64,000 bases of DNA. It comes from Idiomarina sp. Lineage in GTDB: Bacteria; Pseudomonadota; Gammaproteobacteria; Enterobacterales; Alteromonadaceae. The position numbers were made by a program, and so were the translations under genes. Position 1 is the stretch's first letter. Each line of letters opens with the position of its first letter. The notes beneath the pieces are model-generated. The model searched no databases. It was not told where the DNA came from and saw nothing but the letters and a program-made list of their open reading frames with translations. The stretch lies in the NCBI GenBank assembly GCA_020832105.1, contig JAFIFH010000070.1:1-64000 (forward strand). The letters run 5' to 3'. Shown one piece after another: positions 30,339-41,700 of the stretch.

Positions 30339-31550
30339 TCATAAAGCTAGCGTAAAGAACACACCAGCGATGGCCGCACTCATCATATTGGCTAGGGTAG
30401 CGGCAAGTAATGCGCGTAAACCGAGCTCTGCGATATCTTTACGACGACTTGGTGCCATGCCGCCCAGGCCACCTAAAAGTATGGCAATGGAAGAAAAGTT
30501 TGCAAAGCCACACAGCATAAACGTAATAATCACCTGGCTGTGGGCACTCAACTGGTCCCGGTAATTGGCAAAATCAAGATAAGCGACAAATTCGTTGATC
30601 ACCAGCTTCTGGCCAATGAAACTGCCGGCCAGACGCGCTTCGTCCCAACTCACCCCAAGAATAAAGGCAAGCGGCTGAAAAATATAACCAAAGATAGTTT
30701 GCAGGGTGAGGTCTTCAGCACCGACAAAACCACCAAAGAAGCCAATAATACCGTTCACCAGCGCAATCAGTGCAACAAACGCAAGTAACATGGCACCGAC
30801 GTTCAGTGCCAGCTGCATACCGCTGGACGCGCCTGACGCGGCTGCATCGATGATATTTGCCCGCTTCTCTTCTACCGGCGTTTCAGCGAGTTCATCACGA
30901 GGCTTTTCGGTCTCTGGCATTATGATTTTAGCCATTAACAAACAACCTGGAGCCGCCATAAAACAGGCCGCAATCAGGTATTTGAGTTCGATCCCAAGCC
31001 CCGCATAGCCTGCCAATACCGAGCCCGCAATAGACCCAAGGCCGCCAACCATGACCGCGAACAGCTCAGACCGGGTCATGGTCGGAATATAGGGGCGCAC
31101 CACCAGCGGTGCTTCCGTTTGACCAACAAAAATATTCGCTGCGGCAGACATTGACTCGGGTTTTGACGTGCCTAGTAATTTTTGCAGACCACCACCGATA
31201 AGACGGATCACCCAGGTCATCACGCCCAGGTGGTAAAGCACGGCAATCAAAGAGGAGAAAAAGACAATGACACCAAGCACATGGATCGCAAAAATAAAGC
31301 CTTGTGAATAGGCGCCAAGCTCGCCAAACAGGAATTCCATGCCAGCACTGGCATAACCGATCACGTTGGCGACCCCTAACGCGAAACCACCGAGCAGTTC
31401 CTGGCCCAACGGTACGTACAAAACAAAAGCACCGAGCCCGGCTTGCAACGCAAAAGCACCACCCACAGTGCGCCAACGGATGTGACTGCGCGACGAAGAA
31501 AACACGTAAGCAATAAGTAGTAATACGGCGATTCCGATCAAGCCAATCAT
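30339..31550 (-). CDS. NupC-type nucleoside transporter (CNT family)
   Basis: 403 aa: [54 protein letters not shown]. Confidence 0.92.
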   Translation of the reverse strand: MIGLIGIAVLLLIAYVFSSSRSHIRWRTVGGAFALQAGLGAFVLYVPLGQELLGGFALGVANVIGYASAGMEFLFGELGAYSQGFIFAIHVLGVIVFFSSLIAVLYHLGVMTWVIRLIGGGLQKLLGTSKPESMSAAANIFVGQTEAPLVVRPYIPTMTRSELFAVMVGGLGSIAGSVLAGYAGLGIELKYLIAACFMAAPGCLLMAKIIMPETEKPRDELAETPVEEKRANIIDAAASGASSGMQLALNVGAMLLAFVALIALVNGIIGFFGGFVGAEDLTLQTIFGYIFQPLAFILGVSWDEARLAGSFIGQKLVINEFVAYLDFANYRDQLSAHSQVIITFMLCGFANFSSIAILLGGLGGMAPSRRKDIAELGLRALLAATLANMMSAAIAGVFFTLAL

Positions 31551-31579
31551 AAATGTCCTTTCGGGTCGTTCAGGTCGTT

Positions 31580-32212
31580 TTATTCAGCGAGTAGCTGGCG
31601 AATTTTTGCTTTGATGATATCGATAGCGATCTCGTTCTGTCCGCCCCGGGTGACTACCAGGTCGGCATGCTGTTTTGACGGGAAGATAAAATCGAAAAAT
31701 GCAGGCCGAACATAGGTTTCGTATTGTTCGGTAATCGAAGACAGGCTTCTGCCGCGTAATTCCATATCGCGGTTAATTCGGCGTAATAAACAGATATCCA
31801 GCGGCGTATCCATAAACACAGAGATGTCGAACTGTTGCCTGAGCTTTTCATCACTCAATAGCAAAATACCTTCAACCAGGATCACCCTTGCCGGCGTCAC
31901 TGGAATGGTTTTGTCTAAGCGAGTGTGTTCCTGATAGGAATATTGTGGCATTTGTACAGCCTGACCCTCACGCAGCATCTGCAAGTGCTGATTGAGCAGA
32001 TCATGCTCAAACGCGGTGGGATGGTCGTAGTTAGTCAATACCCGCTGTTCAAAAGACAGATGGCTTTGATCACGGTAGTAGGCATCTTCCTGCAAAACAG
32101 AAATACGCTCGCCGCCTAGTTCAGCGACCAGCTCCTGATACACAGTTGATGCAAACAAACTCTTGCCGGACGCGGATGCCCCAGCGATAGCGATGATGGT
32201 TGTCTTCCCCAC
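31580..32212 (-). CDS. udk: Uridine kinase
   Basis: [24 protein letters not shown]-loop, [15 protein letters not shown] start at 32212 with GAAGG SD preferred to the ORF M at 32245. Confidence 0.9.
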   Translation of the reverse strand: MGKTTIIAIAGASASGKSLFASTVYQELVAELGGERISVLQEDAYYRDQSHLSFEQRVLTNYDHPTAFEHDLLNQHLQMLREGQAVQMPQYSYQEHTRLDKTIPVTPARVILVEGILLLSDEKLRQQFDISVFMDTPLDICLLRRINRDMELRGRSLSSITEQYETYVRPAFFDFIFPSKQHADLVVTRGGQNEIAIDIIKAKIRQLLAE

Positions 32213-32389
32213 GCGAAACCTTCTTATACTACTGTGAACACGCAATAAGCGCGCATTATCACCAATTTACGCCAAGATATAAACACAAAATCCCTAAAAA
32301 GGGTTATTAAGTGTCAGCTTGAAAGCGGATAGAGTGGTTGTATAATCAAAAAATATGGTTTTGATTCAAGCCCCTTAGGCGAGGAAACT

Positions 32390-33526
32390 ATGTCATCTCG
32401 AGCTTTAGTAGAAAATCTTTTGGCAACTGCCGACATTCACATCAATGGTGAGCGGCCGTGGGATATTCAGCTGCATCGCGATGACGTTCTGGACAGAGCG
32501 CTAGCCTACGGCAACCTTGGCCTTGGCGAAGCATACATGCAGGGGCACTGGGATTGCGAAAGCCTCGACCAGATGTTTGCCCGGTTATTGCGGGCAAAAG
32601 TCAGTGAGCAGGTGAATCCACGCAAACTAGCTTTCTACGCGCTAAAAAACCGCTTCATTAATTTTCAAAGCAAAAGTCGCGCCTGGGAAGTAGGTCAAAA
32701 ACATTATGATATTGGTAACGACCTGTATCAGGCGATGCTCGATAAGCGCATGGTCTATACCTGTGGCTTCTGGACTCAGGCCAGTGACCTCAAGACCGCG
32801 CAGGAACATAAACTGGAGCTTACCTGTCGCAAGTTAAAACTTAAACCCGGAATGCGTATTCTTGATATTGGCTGCGGCTGGGGCAGCTTTATGCAATACG
32901 CTGCTGAACATTACGGGGTCGAATGTACCGGGGTGACCATATCAAAAGAACAAGTGGCTTTAGGTGAAGAACGTTGCAAAGACTTACCGGTAGAGTTCAT
33001 TTTGAAAGATTATCGGGACCTTCCGGCGCTCTTTGCTGACAAACCGTTCGACGCCATTGTAAGCCTTGGCATGTTTGAGCACGTTGGGCCGAAAAACCAT
33101 AAGCAGTATATGCAAATCGCCAACCAGCTACTGCAACAGGATGGACTATTTTTGCTTCATACCATAGGTCGCAATCGGGCCAATACTGCCCCTGACCCCT
33201 GGATCAACAAATATATATTCCCAAACGGAGAGTTACCAGCGATTCGCCATGTGGGTGAAGCTGCAGAAGGCCTGTTTGTGGTCGAAGACCTACATAACTT
33301 CGGCGCCAGCTACGATAAAACCTTAATGGCATGGCATGACAACTTTGCCCAAGCCTGGCCAGAGCTGCGCAAGAATCCTAAGTACACGGAAGAGTTTAAT
33401 CGGATGTGGCGCTATTACCTGCTGTCCTGTGCCGGCGCCTTTCGCGCCCGGGACATCCAGTTATGGCAATGGGTGCTTTCGAAGCAAGGGGTTGAGGGCC
33501 ATTATGAGCGCCCTGCTTTAAATTAG
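32390..33526 (+). CDS. cfa: Cyclopropane-fatty-acyl-phospholipid synthase
   Basis: 378 aa: HYDIGNDLYQAMLDKRMVYTCGFW, ILDIGCGWGSFMQYAAEHYG, FEHVGPKNH. Confidence 0.95.
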   Translation: MSSRALVENLLATADIHINGERPWDIQLHRDDVLDRALAYGNLGLGEAYMQGHWDCESLDQMFARLLRAKVSEQVNPRKLAFYALKNRFINFQSKSRAWEVGQKHYDIGNDLYQAMLDKRMVYTCGFWTQASDLKTAQEHKLELTCRKLKLKPGMRILDIGCGWGSFMQYAAEHYGVECTGVTISKEQVALGEERCKDLPVEFILKDYRDLPALFADKPFDAIVSLGMFEHVGPKNHKQYMQIANQLLQQDGLFLLHTIGRNRANTAPDPWINKYIFPNGELPAIRHVGEAAEGLFVVEDLHNFGASYDKTLMAWHDNFAQAWPELRKNPKYTEEFNRMWRYYLLSCAGAFRARDIQLWQWVLSKQGVEGHYERPALN

Positions 33527-33587
33527 GCATACCAGCCGGAGGTGAGTTAGCCGCCTCAAGCTGGTATGCGCTGGCTGTTAACCTCAA

Positions 33588-34253
33588 TTAATTGAGATAG
33601 CCGCCTTCATGACCCCAGGCAGAAGGTGGCGCATCTACCGTCCGGCTCAAATCAAAGTCTACCCGCCAGGTCCACTCATCGTCCTGATAAGTCCCGTAGG
33701 TGTAACGTACGCCCGGTTCTAGCTCCACCTGCCAGCCAAGCTCCTCACCATCATCACCCGTTCTGTCTGTGAAAATAAACCGTTGGATCAGGGTGCTGTC
33801 GGCAGCTTGCCCTTCACTGTCAGTGTACCCACCGTACATGGTGTTATCGGTGTCTTCGCTACCATCTTCTAAACGATGATCGTGGCGCAATTCAAGGCGC
33901 TCCTCATGGGCTGTGTAGACCCAGGTGCGTGAACGATCCCAGTCCCCCATGCCGGCATTACTACCAATATGGAAAGCGGCGTATATGCGATTAGCATCAC
34001 ATTCCCGAAAATGAACAATCAGCTCTTCATCACCTTGCAACATGTCTTCGCGGTCCTGCCGCTCAACAACACGCTCGCCCTGATAGGCATTGCCACATAA
34101 CTGACCAAGCTCATAGAAAAACTGTTGCTGCGCGTCCAGGTCCGGGGTTCGCTGAGCTTCGGTGCACGCGGTTAATAGCATGCCGGAGGTAAGCGCTACC
34201 CCTGCAACACTAAGCGCTCGAAGAGGAAATCTTTTGGTTGAGAATTGAGACAT
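33588..34253 (-). CDS. Uncharacterised secreted/lipoprotein-like protein
   Basis: 221 aa; GMLLTACTEAQ lipobox-like; FFYELGQLCGNAYQGERVVE...LRHDHRLEDGSEDTDNTMYGGYT, resembles a widespread uncharacterised secreted family. Confidence 0.7.
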   Translation of the reverse strand: MSQFSTKRFPLRALSVAGVALTSGMLLTACTEAQRTPDLDAQQQFFYELGQLCGNAYQGERVVERQDREDMLQGDEELIVHFRECDANRIYAAFHIGSNAGMGDWDRSRTWVYTAHEERLELRHDHRLEDGSEDTDNTMYGGYTDSEGQAADSTLIQRFIFTDRTGDDGEELGWQVELEPGVRYTYGTYQDDEWTWRVDFDLSRTVDAPPSAWGHEGGYLN

Positions 34254-34464
34254 AGGGACTCCGTTAAGATGATTTAGCTCAAGGATTTATAAAAAAGGTA
34301 GCTGCTTACCGGCCTATATGCAAAAAAGCGATTCGAATCATCGCTTTAAAGGATGTGCAAAAGTGCGCTAACGCGCTATGCTTTAGACACTACACCTTAT
34401 TCAATAATGCCCATAAACACAGCGGTATTCGAGCTATGTTAGGTCAATAAAAGGAGTCTTCGAT

Positions 34465-34950
34465 ATGGCTGACAATATGCAGCAATTAAACGTCATTGGT
34501 CTGGATCAGGCTGGTGCAGAACAAGTGGGTGGTAAACTCAACCAACTGCTGGCCAACTACCAGATTTTCTATATGAATGTGCGTGGTTTTCACTGGAACA
34601 TTCGCGGTGAACGTTTTTTTGAATTACACGTGAAATTTGAAGAAACCTATAACGACCTGTTACTGAAAATAGATGAGGTTGCCGAGCGCATTCTTACTTT
34701 GGGCCAGCAACCACACCATACGTATTCAAAGTACCTGGAAAACAGTGCGGTTAAAGAAGCCTCAAACGTACATGACGGACGTGACTGCGTTGAAAACATC
34801 CTCAACAGCTATCGTGCAGTGATTAAGTTACAGCGTGAGATCCTCGCCGCTGCCAGTGACATTGATGATGAAGGTACAGCGTCATTAATGGGAGATTATA
34901 TCACCGAGCAGGAAAAAACTGCGTGGATGCTAACCTCTTATCTTAAATAA
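34465..34950 (+). CDS. dps: Dps/ferritin-like DNA-starvation protection protein
   Basis: 161 aa: QIFYMNVRGFHWNIRGERFFELHVKFEETYNDLLLKIDEVAERIL ferroxidase motif. Confidence 0.93.
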   Translation: MADNMQQLNVIGLDQAGAEQVGGKLNQLLANYQIFYMNVRGFHWNIRGERFFELHVKFEETYNDLLLKIDEVAERILTLGQQPHHTYSKYLENSAVKEASNVHDGRDCVENILNSYRAVIKLQREILAAASDIDDEGTASLMGDYITEQEKTAWMLTSYLK

Positions 34951-35019
34951 GCAGCTGGCAGATCCGGTTCATTGCAGCTGACTACTTGAACCAGAAAAGT
35001 TCAACACCCATGCACACGA

Positions 35020-35053
35020 AAAGCGCTACTCACCGGTAGCGCTTTTTATTTTT
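35020..35053 (+). terminator. Rho-independent terminator downstream of dps
   Basis: AAAGCGCTAC-TCACC-GGTAGCGCTTTTTATTTTT. Confidence 0.9.
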
Positions 35054-35150
35054 GCGCAATAAACGTATAATCTGCGCGCACCAGAACGGGTGTCATCAAT
35101 GAATTCAGGCAGCGGATTTACGGTCCGTGCCGCTGAAAAAGGTAGTCCCC

Positions 35151-36071
35151 ATGCAATTTATCTGCGCTGCGCTCTACAAATTTGTAGAGCTCGATAACTA
35201 TGAAGATTTACGCCAGCCATTACTCGACGTGATGTTAGCGCATCAGGTCAAAGGCACCTTGCTACTTGCCCGCGAAGGCATCAACGGCACGGTGTGCGGA
35301 ACCCGAGACCAAATCGATGCGGTGCTTGCTTATTTGCAGGCTGACCCGCGCTTAAGCGATATTGACCATAAAGAGTCCCCCAGCGATGGTCAGGCGTTTT
35401 ACCGCACTAAGGTCAAGCTGAAAAAAGAAATCGTCACCATGGGTGTCGATTGGATTGACCCGAAAAAAACCGTCGGCAACTATGTGGAAGCGAAAGATTG
35501 GAATGCGCTGATTAGCGACCCGGACGTGCTACTGATTGATACCCGCAACGATTATGAATTTGCCGTGGGCACCTTCGACCGTGCGATTAATCCAAAAACC
35601 GATACGTTTCGCGAGTTTCCTGAGTATGTTGCCAATCATCTGGATAAAGGCAAGCACAAGAAAGTTGCGATGTTCTGCACCGGCGGTATCCGCTGTGAAA
35701 AATCCACCGCCTATTTAAAAGAACTTGGCTTTGATGAGGTCTTCCACCTCAAAGGGGGCATCCTTAAGTACCTTGAAGAGGTGCCAGCCGAGCAGAGTTT
35801 ATGGCACGGTGAATGCTTTGTCTTCGATCAACGAGTGACCGTTAAGCATGGCCTTGAACAAGGCACTTACGACCAGTGCTACGCCTGCCGGATGCCGATT
35901 ACCGAGGAAGAAAAGCAAAGCGAGCGCTATGAGAAAGGTGTCAGCTGCCCCCACTGCCACGACAAGACCAGCCCCGCACAGCGCCAGCGCTTTATGGAGC
36001 GTGAAAAGCAGGTGCAATTAGCCAAAGCGCGTGGTGAACAACATATCCGCGACGGCAAAGCCCAGCTATAA
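35151..36071 (+). CDS. trhO: tRNA uridine(34) hydroxylase / rhodanese-related protein (YceA)
   Basis: Start [47 protein letters not shown] active site. Confidence 0.93.
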   Translation: MQFICAALYKFVELDNYEDLRQPLLDVMLAHQVKGTLLLAREGINGTVCGTRDQIDAVLAYLQADPRLSDIDHKESPSDGQAFYRTKVKLKKEIVTMGVDWIDPKKTVGNYVEAKDWNALISDPDVLLIDTRNDYEFAVGTFDRAINPKTDTFREFPEYVANHLDKGKHKKVAMFCTGGIRCEKSTAYLKELGFDEVFHLKGGILKYLEEVPAEQSLWHGECFVFDQRVTVKHGLEQGTYDQCYACRMPITEEEKQSERYEKGVSCPHCHDKTSPAQRQRFMEREKQVQLAKARGEQHIRDGKAQL

Positions 36072-36170
36072 ACCAGCAAGCGTAAAGGTTGCGCTGTCAG
36101 CGTTGCGCCTCTCCATTGCAGTTACTACGCTTTAATCAACTAAAGCCAGTGATTGCAATGGAGCCGAATC

Positions 36171-37622
36171 ATGTCCGATGAAAAGAAATTTACCACTACC
36201 GATGCTGGGATCCCAGTCAATAGCGATGAGCATTCTCTCACCGTGGGCCCTGACGGCCCAATCCTGCTGCAAGACCATTATCTGATTGAACAGATGGCGC
36301 AATTTAACCGCGAACGCATACCGGAGCGCCAGCCTCATGCGAAAGGCTCCGGCGCATTTGGGGTTTTTGAAGTCACTCACGACGTGAGTAAGTACACCAA
36401 AGCTAAATTTTTACAGCCCGGTACGACAACTGAAACCCTTGCCCGCTTTTCTACTGTTGCAGGAGAGCGCGGCAGCCCCGACACCTGGCGAGATCCACGT
36501 GGCTTTTCAGTCAAGTTCTACACAGAAGAAGGCAATTACGATCTGGTGGGTAATAACACACCGGTTTTCTTTGTTCGCGACCCGCTTAAATTCCAGCATT
36601 TCATTCGCTCACAAAAACGCCTGGCAGCAAACAACCTGCGCGACCATGACATGCAATGGGATTTCTGGACGCTGTCACCAGAATCAGCCCATCAGGTGAC
36701 CTACCTGATGGGAGACCGCGGCATTCCCCGCACCTGGCGTAATATGAACGGCTACGGCAGTCATACCTTTATGTGGGTCAATGCCGAAGGTGAGAAATTC
36801 TGGGTTAAGTACCACTTTCATACCAATCAGGGCATTGAGAACTTCACCGAAGAAGAAGCCACCAAAATGGCCGGTGAAGAAAGCGATTTCCATACTAAAG
36901 ACCTGTATGAAGCCATCGAGCGCGGTGAGCATCCAAGCTGGACCTTATTTGTGCAGATTATGCCGTTCAAAGATGCGGAGACCTACCGCTTCAACCCCTT
37001 CGATTTAACCAAAGTCTGGCCGCACAGCGATTACCCGCTGATTGAAGTAGGCCAGTTTACCTTGAACCGCAACCCGACAGATTTCCATACGGAGATTGAG
37101 CAGGCAGCATTTCAGCCCAACAACCTGGTGCCAGGTATCGGTGTCAGCCCTGACAAAATGCTGCTCGCGCGTATTTTCTCTTATGCCGATGCGCACCGTG
37201 CAAGACTTGGGGTGAATTACCAGCAGATTCCGGTGAATAAACCTAAGTGCCCGGTCTACAGTTACAGCAAAGACGGCGCCATGCGCACTGAGAATGTGAG
37301 CGACCCGGTCTACGCACCGAACTCAAAGGGCGGTCCTCACGCTGACCCAAGCCGCAACCGCAATGACGATACCTGGGCGTCACAGGGCGATATGGTCCGC
37401 CAGGCCTATACCCTGCGCCGAGACGATGATGACTTCGGCCAGGCCCGCGCACTAGTGCGTGAAGTCATGAATGACGAAGAGCGCGAACGTCTGGTCAGTA
37501 ATATCGCAGGGCATGTCAAAGACGGCGTCAAAGAACCTGTGCTCAGCCGGGTGTTTGAGTACTGGCGGAATATTGATCAGGAGATTGGCGACCGCGTCGA
37601 AAAGGCAGTACGCGAAGGATAG
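36171..37622 (+). CDS. katA: Catalase (monofunctional heme catalase)
   Basis: Start [22 protein letters not shown]-like [58 protein letters not shown], heme Tyr motif [14 protein letters not shown]. Confidence 0.95.
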   Translation: MSDEKKFTTTDAGIPVNSDEHSLTVGPDGPILLQDHYLIEQMAQFNRERIPERQPHAKGSGAFGVFEVTHDVSKYTKAKFLQPGTTTETLARFSTVAGERGSPDTWRDPRGFSVKFYTEEGNYDLVGNNTPVFFVRDPLKFQHFIRSQKRLAANNLRDHDMQWDFWTLSPESAHQVTYLMGDRGIPRTWRNMNGYGSHTFMWVNAEGEKFWVKYHFHTNQGIENFTEEEATKMAGEESDFHTKDLYEAIERGEHPSWTLFVQIMPFKDAETYRFNPFDLTKVWPHSDYPLIEVGQFTLNRNPTDFHTEIEQAAFQPNNLVPGIGVSPDKMLLARIFSYADAHRARLGVNYQQIPVNKPKCPVYSYSKDGAMRTENVSDPVYAPNSKGGPHADPSRNRNDDTWASQGDMVRQAYTLRRDDDDFGQARALVREVMNDEERERLVSNIAGHVKDGVKEPVLSRVFEYWRNIDQEIGDRVEKAVREG

Positions 37623-37639
37623 CCCCCAGGTTAAACAAC

Positions 37640-37675
37640 TTAGCCCCGGCCTTGATAAATGCCGGGGCTTTTTTG
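37640..37675 (+). terminator. Rho-independent terminator downstream of catalase
   Basis: TAGCCCCGGC-CTTGATAAAT-GCCGGGGCTTTTTTG. Confidence 0.92.
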
Positions 37676-37844
37676 TTGGCGCTTTCTACCCATGAGCGCA
37701 CTGCATATTACAACTGCTTACAATTTTTTCACAAAAATCACTGCGGTTCTGTGCCGACAATCAGGCATAGTTGGATTTGGTTAAAAATTCAGCTTCGCCC
37801 TACAATAAAAAGCATCAATATAATTCAAACAAAGGGACTCACTC

Positions 37845-38747
37845 ATGCTCAGCATTCGCAATCTGTCAAAAACTTATGGCAACCAGGTTAAAGCACTAGA
37901 CAATGTTAGTCTCGAGATCCCTGCCGGGATGTTTGGTCTACTGGGCCCCAACGGCGCAGGTAAGTCATCACTGATGCGGACCATCGCAACATTGCAAGGT
38001 TCTGACAGCGGCGAGATTGTCTTTGATGGTATCAATGTGGCTGAGCAGCCCGAACACATTCGCGCCACCTTGGGCTACCTGCCCCAGGACTTTAACGTTT
38101 ACCCAAGAATCAGTGCCTACCAGCTCCTTGACCATATCGCGATCTTAAAAGGTGTGACCAAAAGCAAAGAGCGTAAAGCGCTGGTAGACCGCTTACTGGA
38201 GCAAACCAACCTACACCAGGTACGCAAAAAAGCAGTTGCTACTTTCTCTGGCGGTATGCGCCAGCGCTTTGGGATCGCCCAGGCATTGATTGGTGACCCT
38301 AAGTTAATTATTGTCGATGAGCCGACCGCGGGCCTTGACCCTGAGGAGCGCAATCGTTTTCATAACCTGCTGGCTGATATTGGTCAGCATAAAGTGGTGA
38401 TTCTCTCGACCCACATTGTGGAGGATGTGGCTGACCTGTGCCCTCGTATGGCAGTACTGGCTGATGGCCGCATTCAATTAGAAGGTGAGCCTCAAGTGCT
38501 AACCAATGAGTTAAATGGACAAATCTGGCGCACGACCATAGACAAGCAAGACATGGCCACCGCCTTACAGAATTTCCCAGTCATCTCCAGCCGCTTGCAG
38601 GGCGGCCGCAGCGTGCTGCATGTGCTGTCCAACGAAAGCCCGGGCGCAGGTTTTGAGCCGGTCGCGCCGGATCTCGAGGACGTCTACTTTGCCACCCTGC
38701 ATCGTGTGCGTCAGTCAGCAACCAGCCAACAGAGCAACGCAGCTTAA
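37845..38747 (+). CDS. ABC transporter ATP-binding protein
   Basis: 300 aa: GLLGPNGAGKSSLMR, FSGGMRQRFGIAQAL, LIIVDEPTAGLDPEER. Confidence 0.92.
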   Translation: MLSIRNLSKTYGNQVKALDNVSLEIPAGMFGLLGPNGAGKSSLMRTIATLQGSDSGEIVFDGINVAEQPEHIRATLGYLPQDFNVYPRISAYQLLDHIAILKGVTKSKERKALVDRLLEQTNLHQVRKKAVATFSGGMRQRFGIAQALIGDPKLIIVDEPTAGLDPEERNRFHNLLADIGQHKVVILSTHIVEDVADLCPRMAVLADGRIQLEGEPQVLTNELNGQIWRTTIDKQDMATALQNFPVISSRLQGGRSVLHVLSNESPGAGFEPVAPDLEDVYFATLHRVRQSATSQQSNAA

Positions 38748-38777
38748 CCGCGCCCTGCAATTCACGGAGATACAGCT

Positions 38778-41700
38778 ATGTGGTTAAAACTCGTTGCTTC
38801 TGAATGGAGCTATTTAAGACGCCTGCCGTCATTTTATATCGTCAGTGCATTATTTTTTCTGCTCGCCTTTCTGGCGATGACCGTCGACAATGTGCAGATC
38901 GCCATTGGTGGCCCCAATGTAATGCAGAACGGGCCCTGGTACCTGGCCATTGCGATGGTGGTGTTTAGTATATTTGGCATGTTCGTGGTGGCCAACTTTG
39001 TGGGCAACACCGCCACCCGCGATGTCACCTGTCGGATGGACGGCATTATTCTTGCCACCCCAGTGTCGCGCGGGGCATACCTGTGGGGCCGTCTCACCGG
39101 CGCTTACCTGATTACCATGCTGGTGTTCTGTGCTATCCCCTTGGGCCTGCTGTTAGGAAGCTTAATGCCATGGGTCGATGCTGAGCGCTTTGGTCCTACG
39201 GTGATTGCCTATTATATCTGGCCGGTGGTGGTGCTGGTCGCCCCCAGCCTGTTCTTCTGTGCCGTACTATTTTACGCGCTAGCGATGTTTAGTCGGTCGA
39301 TGATGGGGATGTATCTGGGCGTAGTTGCATTCTTCGTGCTCTACCTGATCTCCGGCAGCCTACTCAGTGAACCTGAGTATCGCACCATTGGGGCCTTAGC
39401 GGATCCATTCGCCAGCTCCGCCTATATGGAGCTAACCCGCTACTGGACTGCCATTGAGCGCAACACCGAAATAGTGAGCTTTGACGGTGTTTTACTCTAT
39501 AACCGTTTACTTTGGCTTGGTTTGGCCGCGCTGATTATTCTCGTGTGTCAGTTTACCCTCGACCCTCGCCGTCCGTTAACCGGCCGCAGCGCGCGTAAGC
39601 GCCAAAAACAGTTACAACCAGAAAGTGCGCCTGCACTTACCGGGGTGTCTGCCAGCGTGCAGCTTGATCTACCCAACGTGCATCAGCAACGGGGCTTCAG
39701 CAGTTGGTTGCCGCAACTGGTGCGGCAAACCCGCTTTGAAGTTAGCCAAATTGTGAAGAGCGCGCCCTTTGTTATCTTATTGCTGATCACCATGGTGATG
39801 CTCGGCTCGGCACTGCTATTAGGAACCAACACCACATATGGCACCGCCAACTGGCCGTTTACCCGACTGATGGTGGACGAGGTGATGAACGCCACCTCCC
39901 TACTGGCGATGATTGTGGTGATTTACTATAGCGCCGAAAGCGTCTGGCGCGAACGTCAAAGCGGCATGGGCGATATCGTCGACGCCACCCCAACCCATAG
40001 CTCGGTGTTTTTCCTCTCCAAACTCGCTGGTCTGCTGGTGGTGCTGGTTGGTTTATGCTTGGCGGCTGTCGTTGTCACCGTCCTGTTCCAGTTGAGCAAA
40101 GGCATAACGCATCTTGAGCTTGGCCAGTATGCGTTGCGCTTAGGCTTATGGTACTTACTCCCCATGCTAATGACTGCGGTGCTTGCGATCTTTGTGCAAG
40201 TACTAAGCCCGAACAAGTTCGCGGGTATCGGTATCATGGTGGTGTTCATGATCCTGCTGCTGACGCTAAATGCGTTAGGGCTGGAACACAATATGTATGC
40301 TTTCTCTGGCGCACCCACTCATTTGTACAGTGACATTAATGGCTATGGTCACTATATCGCACCACAGTTGTGGTACATGCTGTATTGGGGCGGGCTAACA
40401 CTGGTACTTGCGGTGCTCGCGTATACCTTGTGGCGCCGTGGTGCTGAAGCACGCTTAAAAGACCGTAGCCGACACCTGCTCAGCAAGCTTGGCTGGTCCG
40501 GTGGCGCCATGGTCAGTGCTGGCTTACTGGCATTTGTGATCGCCGGCACTGTGATTGTGCATAACACCCGCATACTGAATGAGTTCACCCCGTCGAAACA
40601 AGGTATGGATGTACGCGCCGAATACGAGAAAGAGTTACGCCCTTACCATAACCTGGCAGTGCCTTCGATTACCGCAGTTGACCTTGAAGTAGAGCTGTAT
40701 CCACAGCAGCGCAGTGCGGTAGCTGTGGGTGAGTTTGTTTTGCAGAACCAGACCGACGAGCCTATTGCCCGTATGTTAGTGCAGTTGCCACAACATAGTT
40801 CACGGGCGAGTAGCGCTGAAGTGCGTGTTGAAGGTGCGCGGATGAGTGACATTGATTCACGCTTCAATACCCAGTGGGCCGAATTTGACACACCACTCGC
40901 CCCTGGCGACGAGACCCGCATGAGTTTCAGAGTCGAGCGCACCAACCAGGGCTTCGTTGACCGCGGCGCCGATGTGAGCCTGCTGCATAACGGTACCTTC
41001 ATTAATAACTTTGAGCTGTTACCCGCACTTGGTTACCAGGCCCGCGCGGAGCTACAGGACCGTCACGAGCGGCGTAAGCGGGATTTACCTGCGCGTCATC
41101 CGCTACCTGACCTCGACGATGAAGCACAGAACCGAATCAACGCCTTTACCGGTCACACCCATTACATTGATTTTAATGTGCTGGTGTCCACTGAGCTCGG
41201 CCAGACCGCGATTGCCCCAGGGTATCTCACCGAGCAGTGGGACGAAGGCGAACGTGCATATTTCCGTTATGCGATGGATGCACCGATTCTTAACTTCTTT
41301 AACCTGATGTCTGCGGATCTAGAGGTGACTGAAGACGAGCATGACGGCGTGGCGATTAGCGTCTATCACCATGCCCGCCATGACATGAATGTTGGGCGGA
41401 TGATCGATGGCGTGAAGGACTCGCTTGATTACTTCAATGTCAACTTCGGTCCTTATCAGCATCGCCAGTTACGGATTATCGAGTTTCCGTACCGTAGTTT
41501 CGCCCAGGCGTTCCCGAATACGGTGCCGTTCTCGGAAAATATGGGCTTTGCGCTGGACCTGCGTGACGAAGAGAGCATTGATTTTGCCTATTATGTTACC
41601 GCCCACGAAGTGGCGCACCAATGGTTCGCGCACCAAATCACCCCGGGTAATGTGCAAGGGGGCCAGGTGTTAAGCGAAACATTGTCGCAGTACGGTGCGC

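Noticed and set aside
31066-31476. 136-aa minus-strand ORF overlapping the nupC-like gene in another frame
   Set aside because: Trp/Cys/Arg-rich out-of-frame translation overlapping a clear CNT transporter.
33527-33569. GCATACCAGC...GCTGGTATGC inverted repeat between cfa and the secreted protein gene
   Set aside because: Probably just a terminator-type hairpin between convergent genes; no further structure or T-tract to justify a special call.
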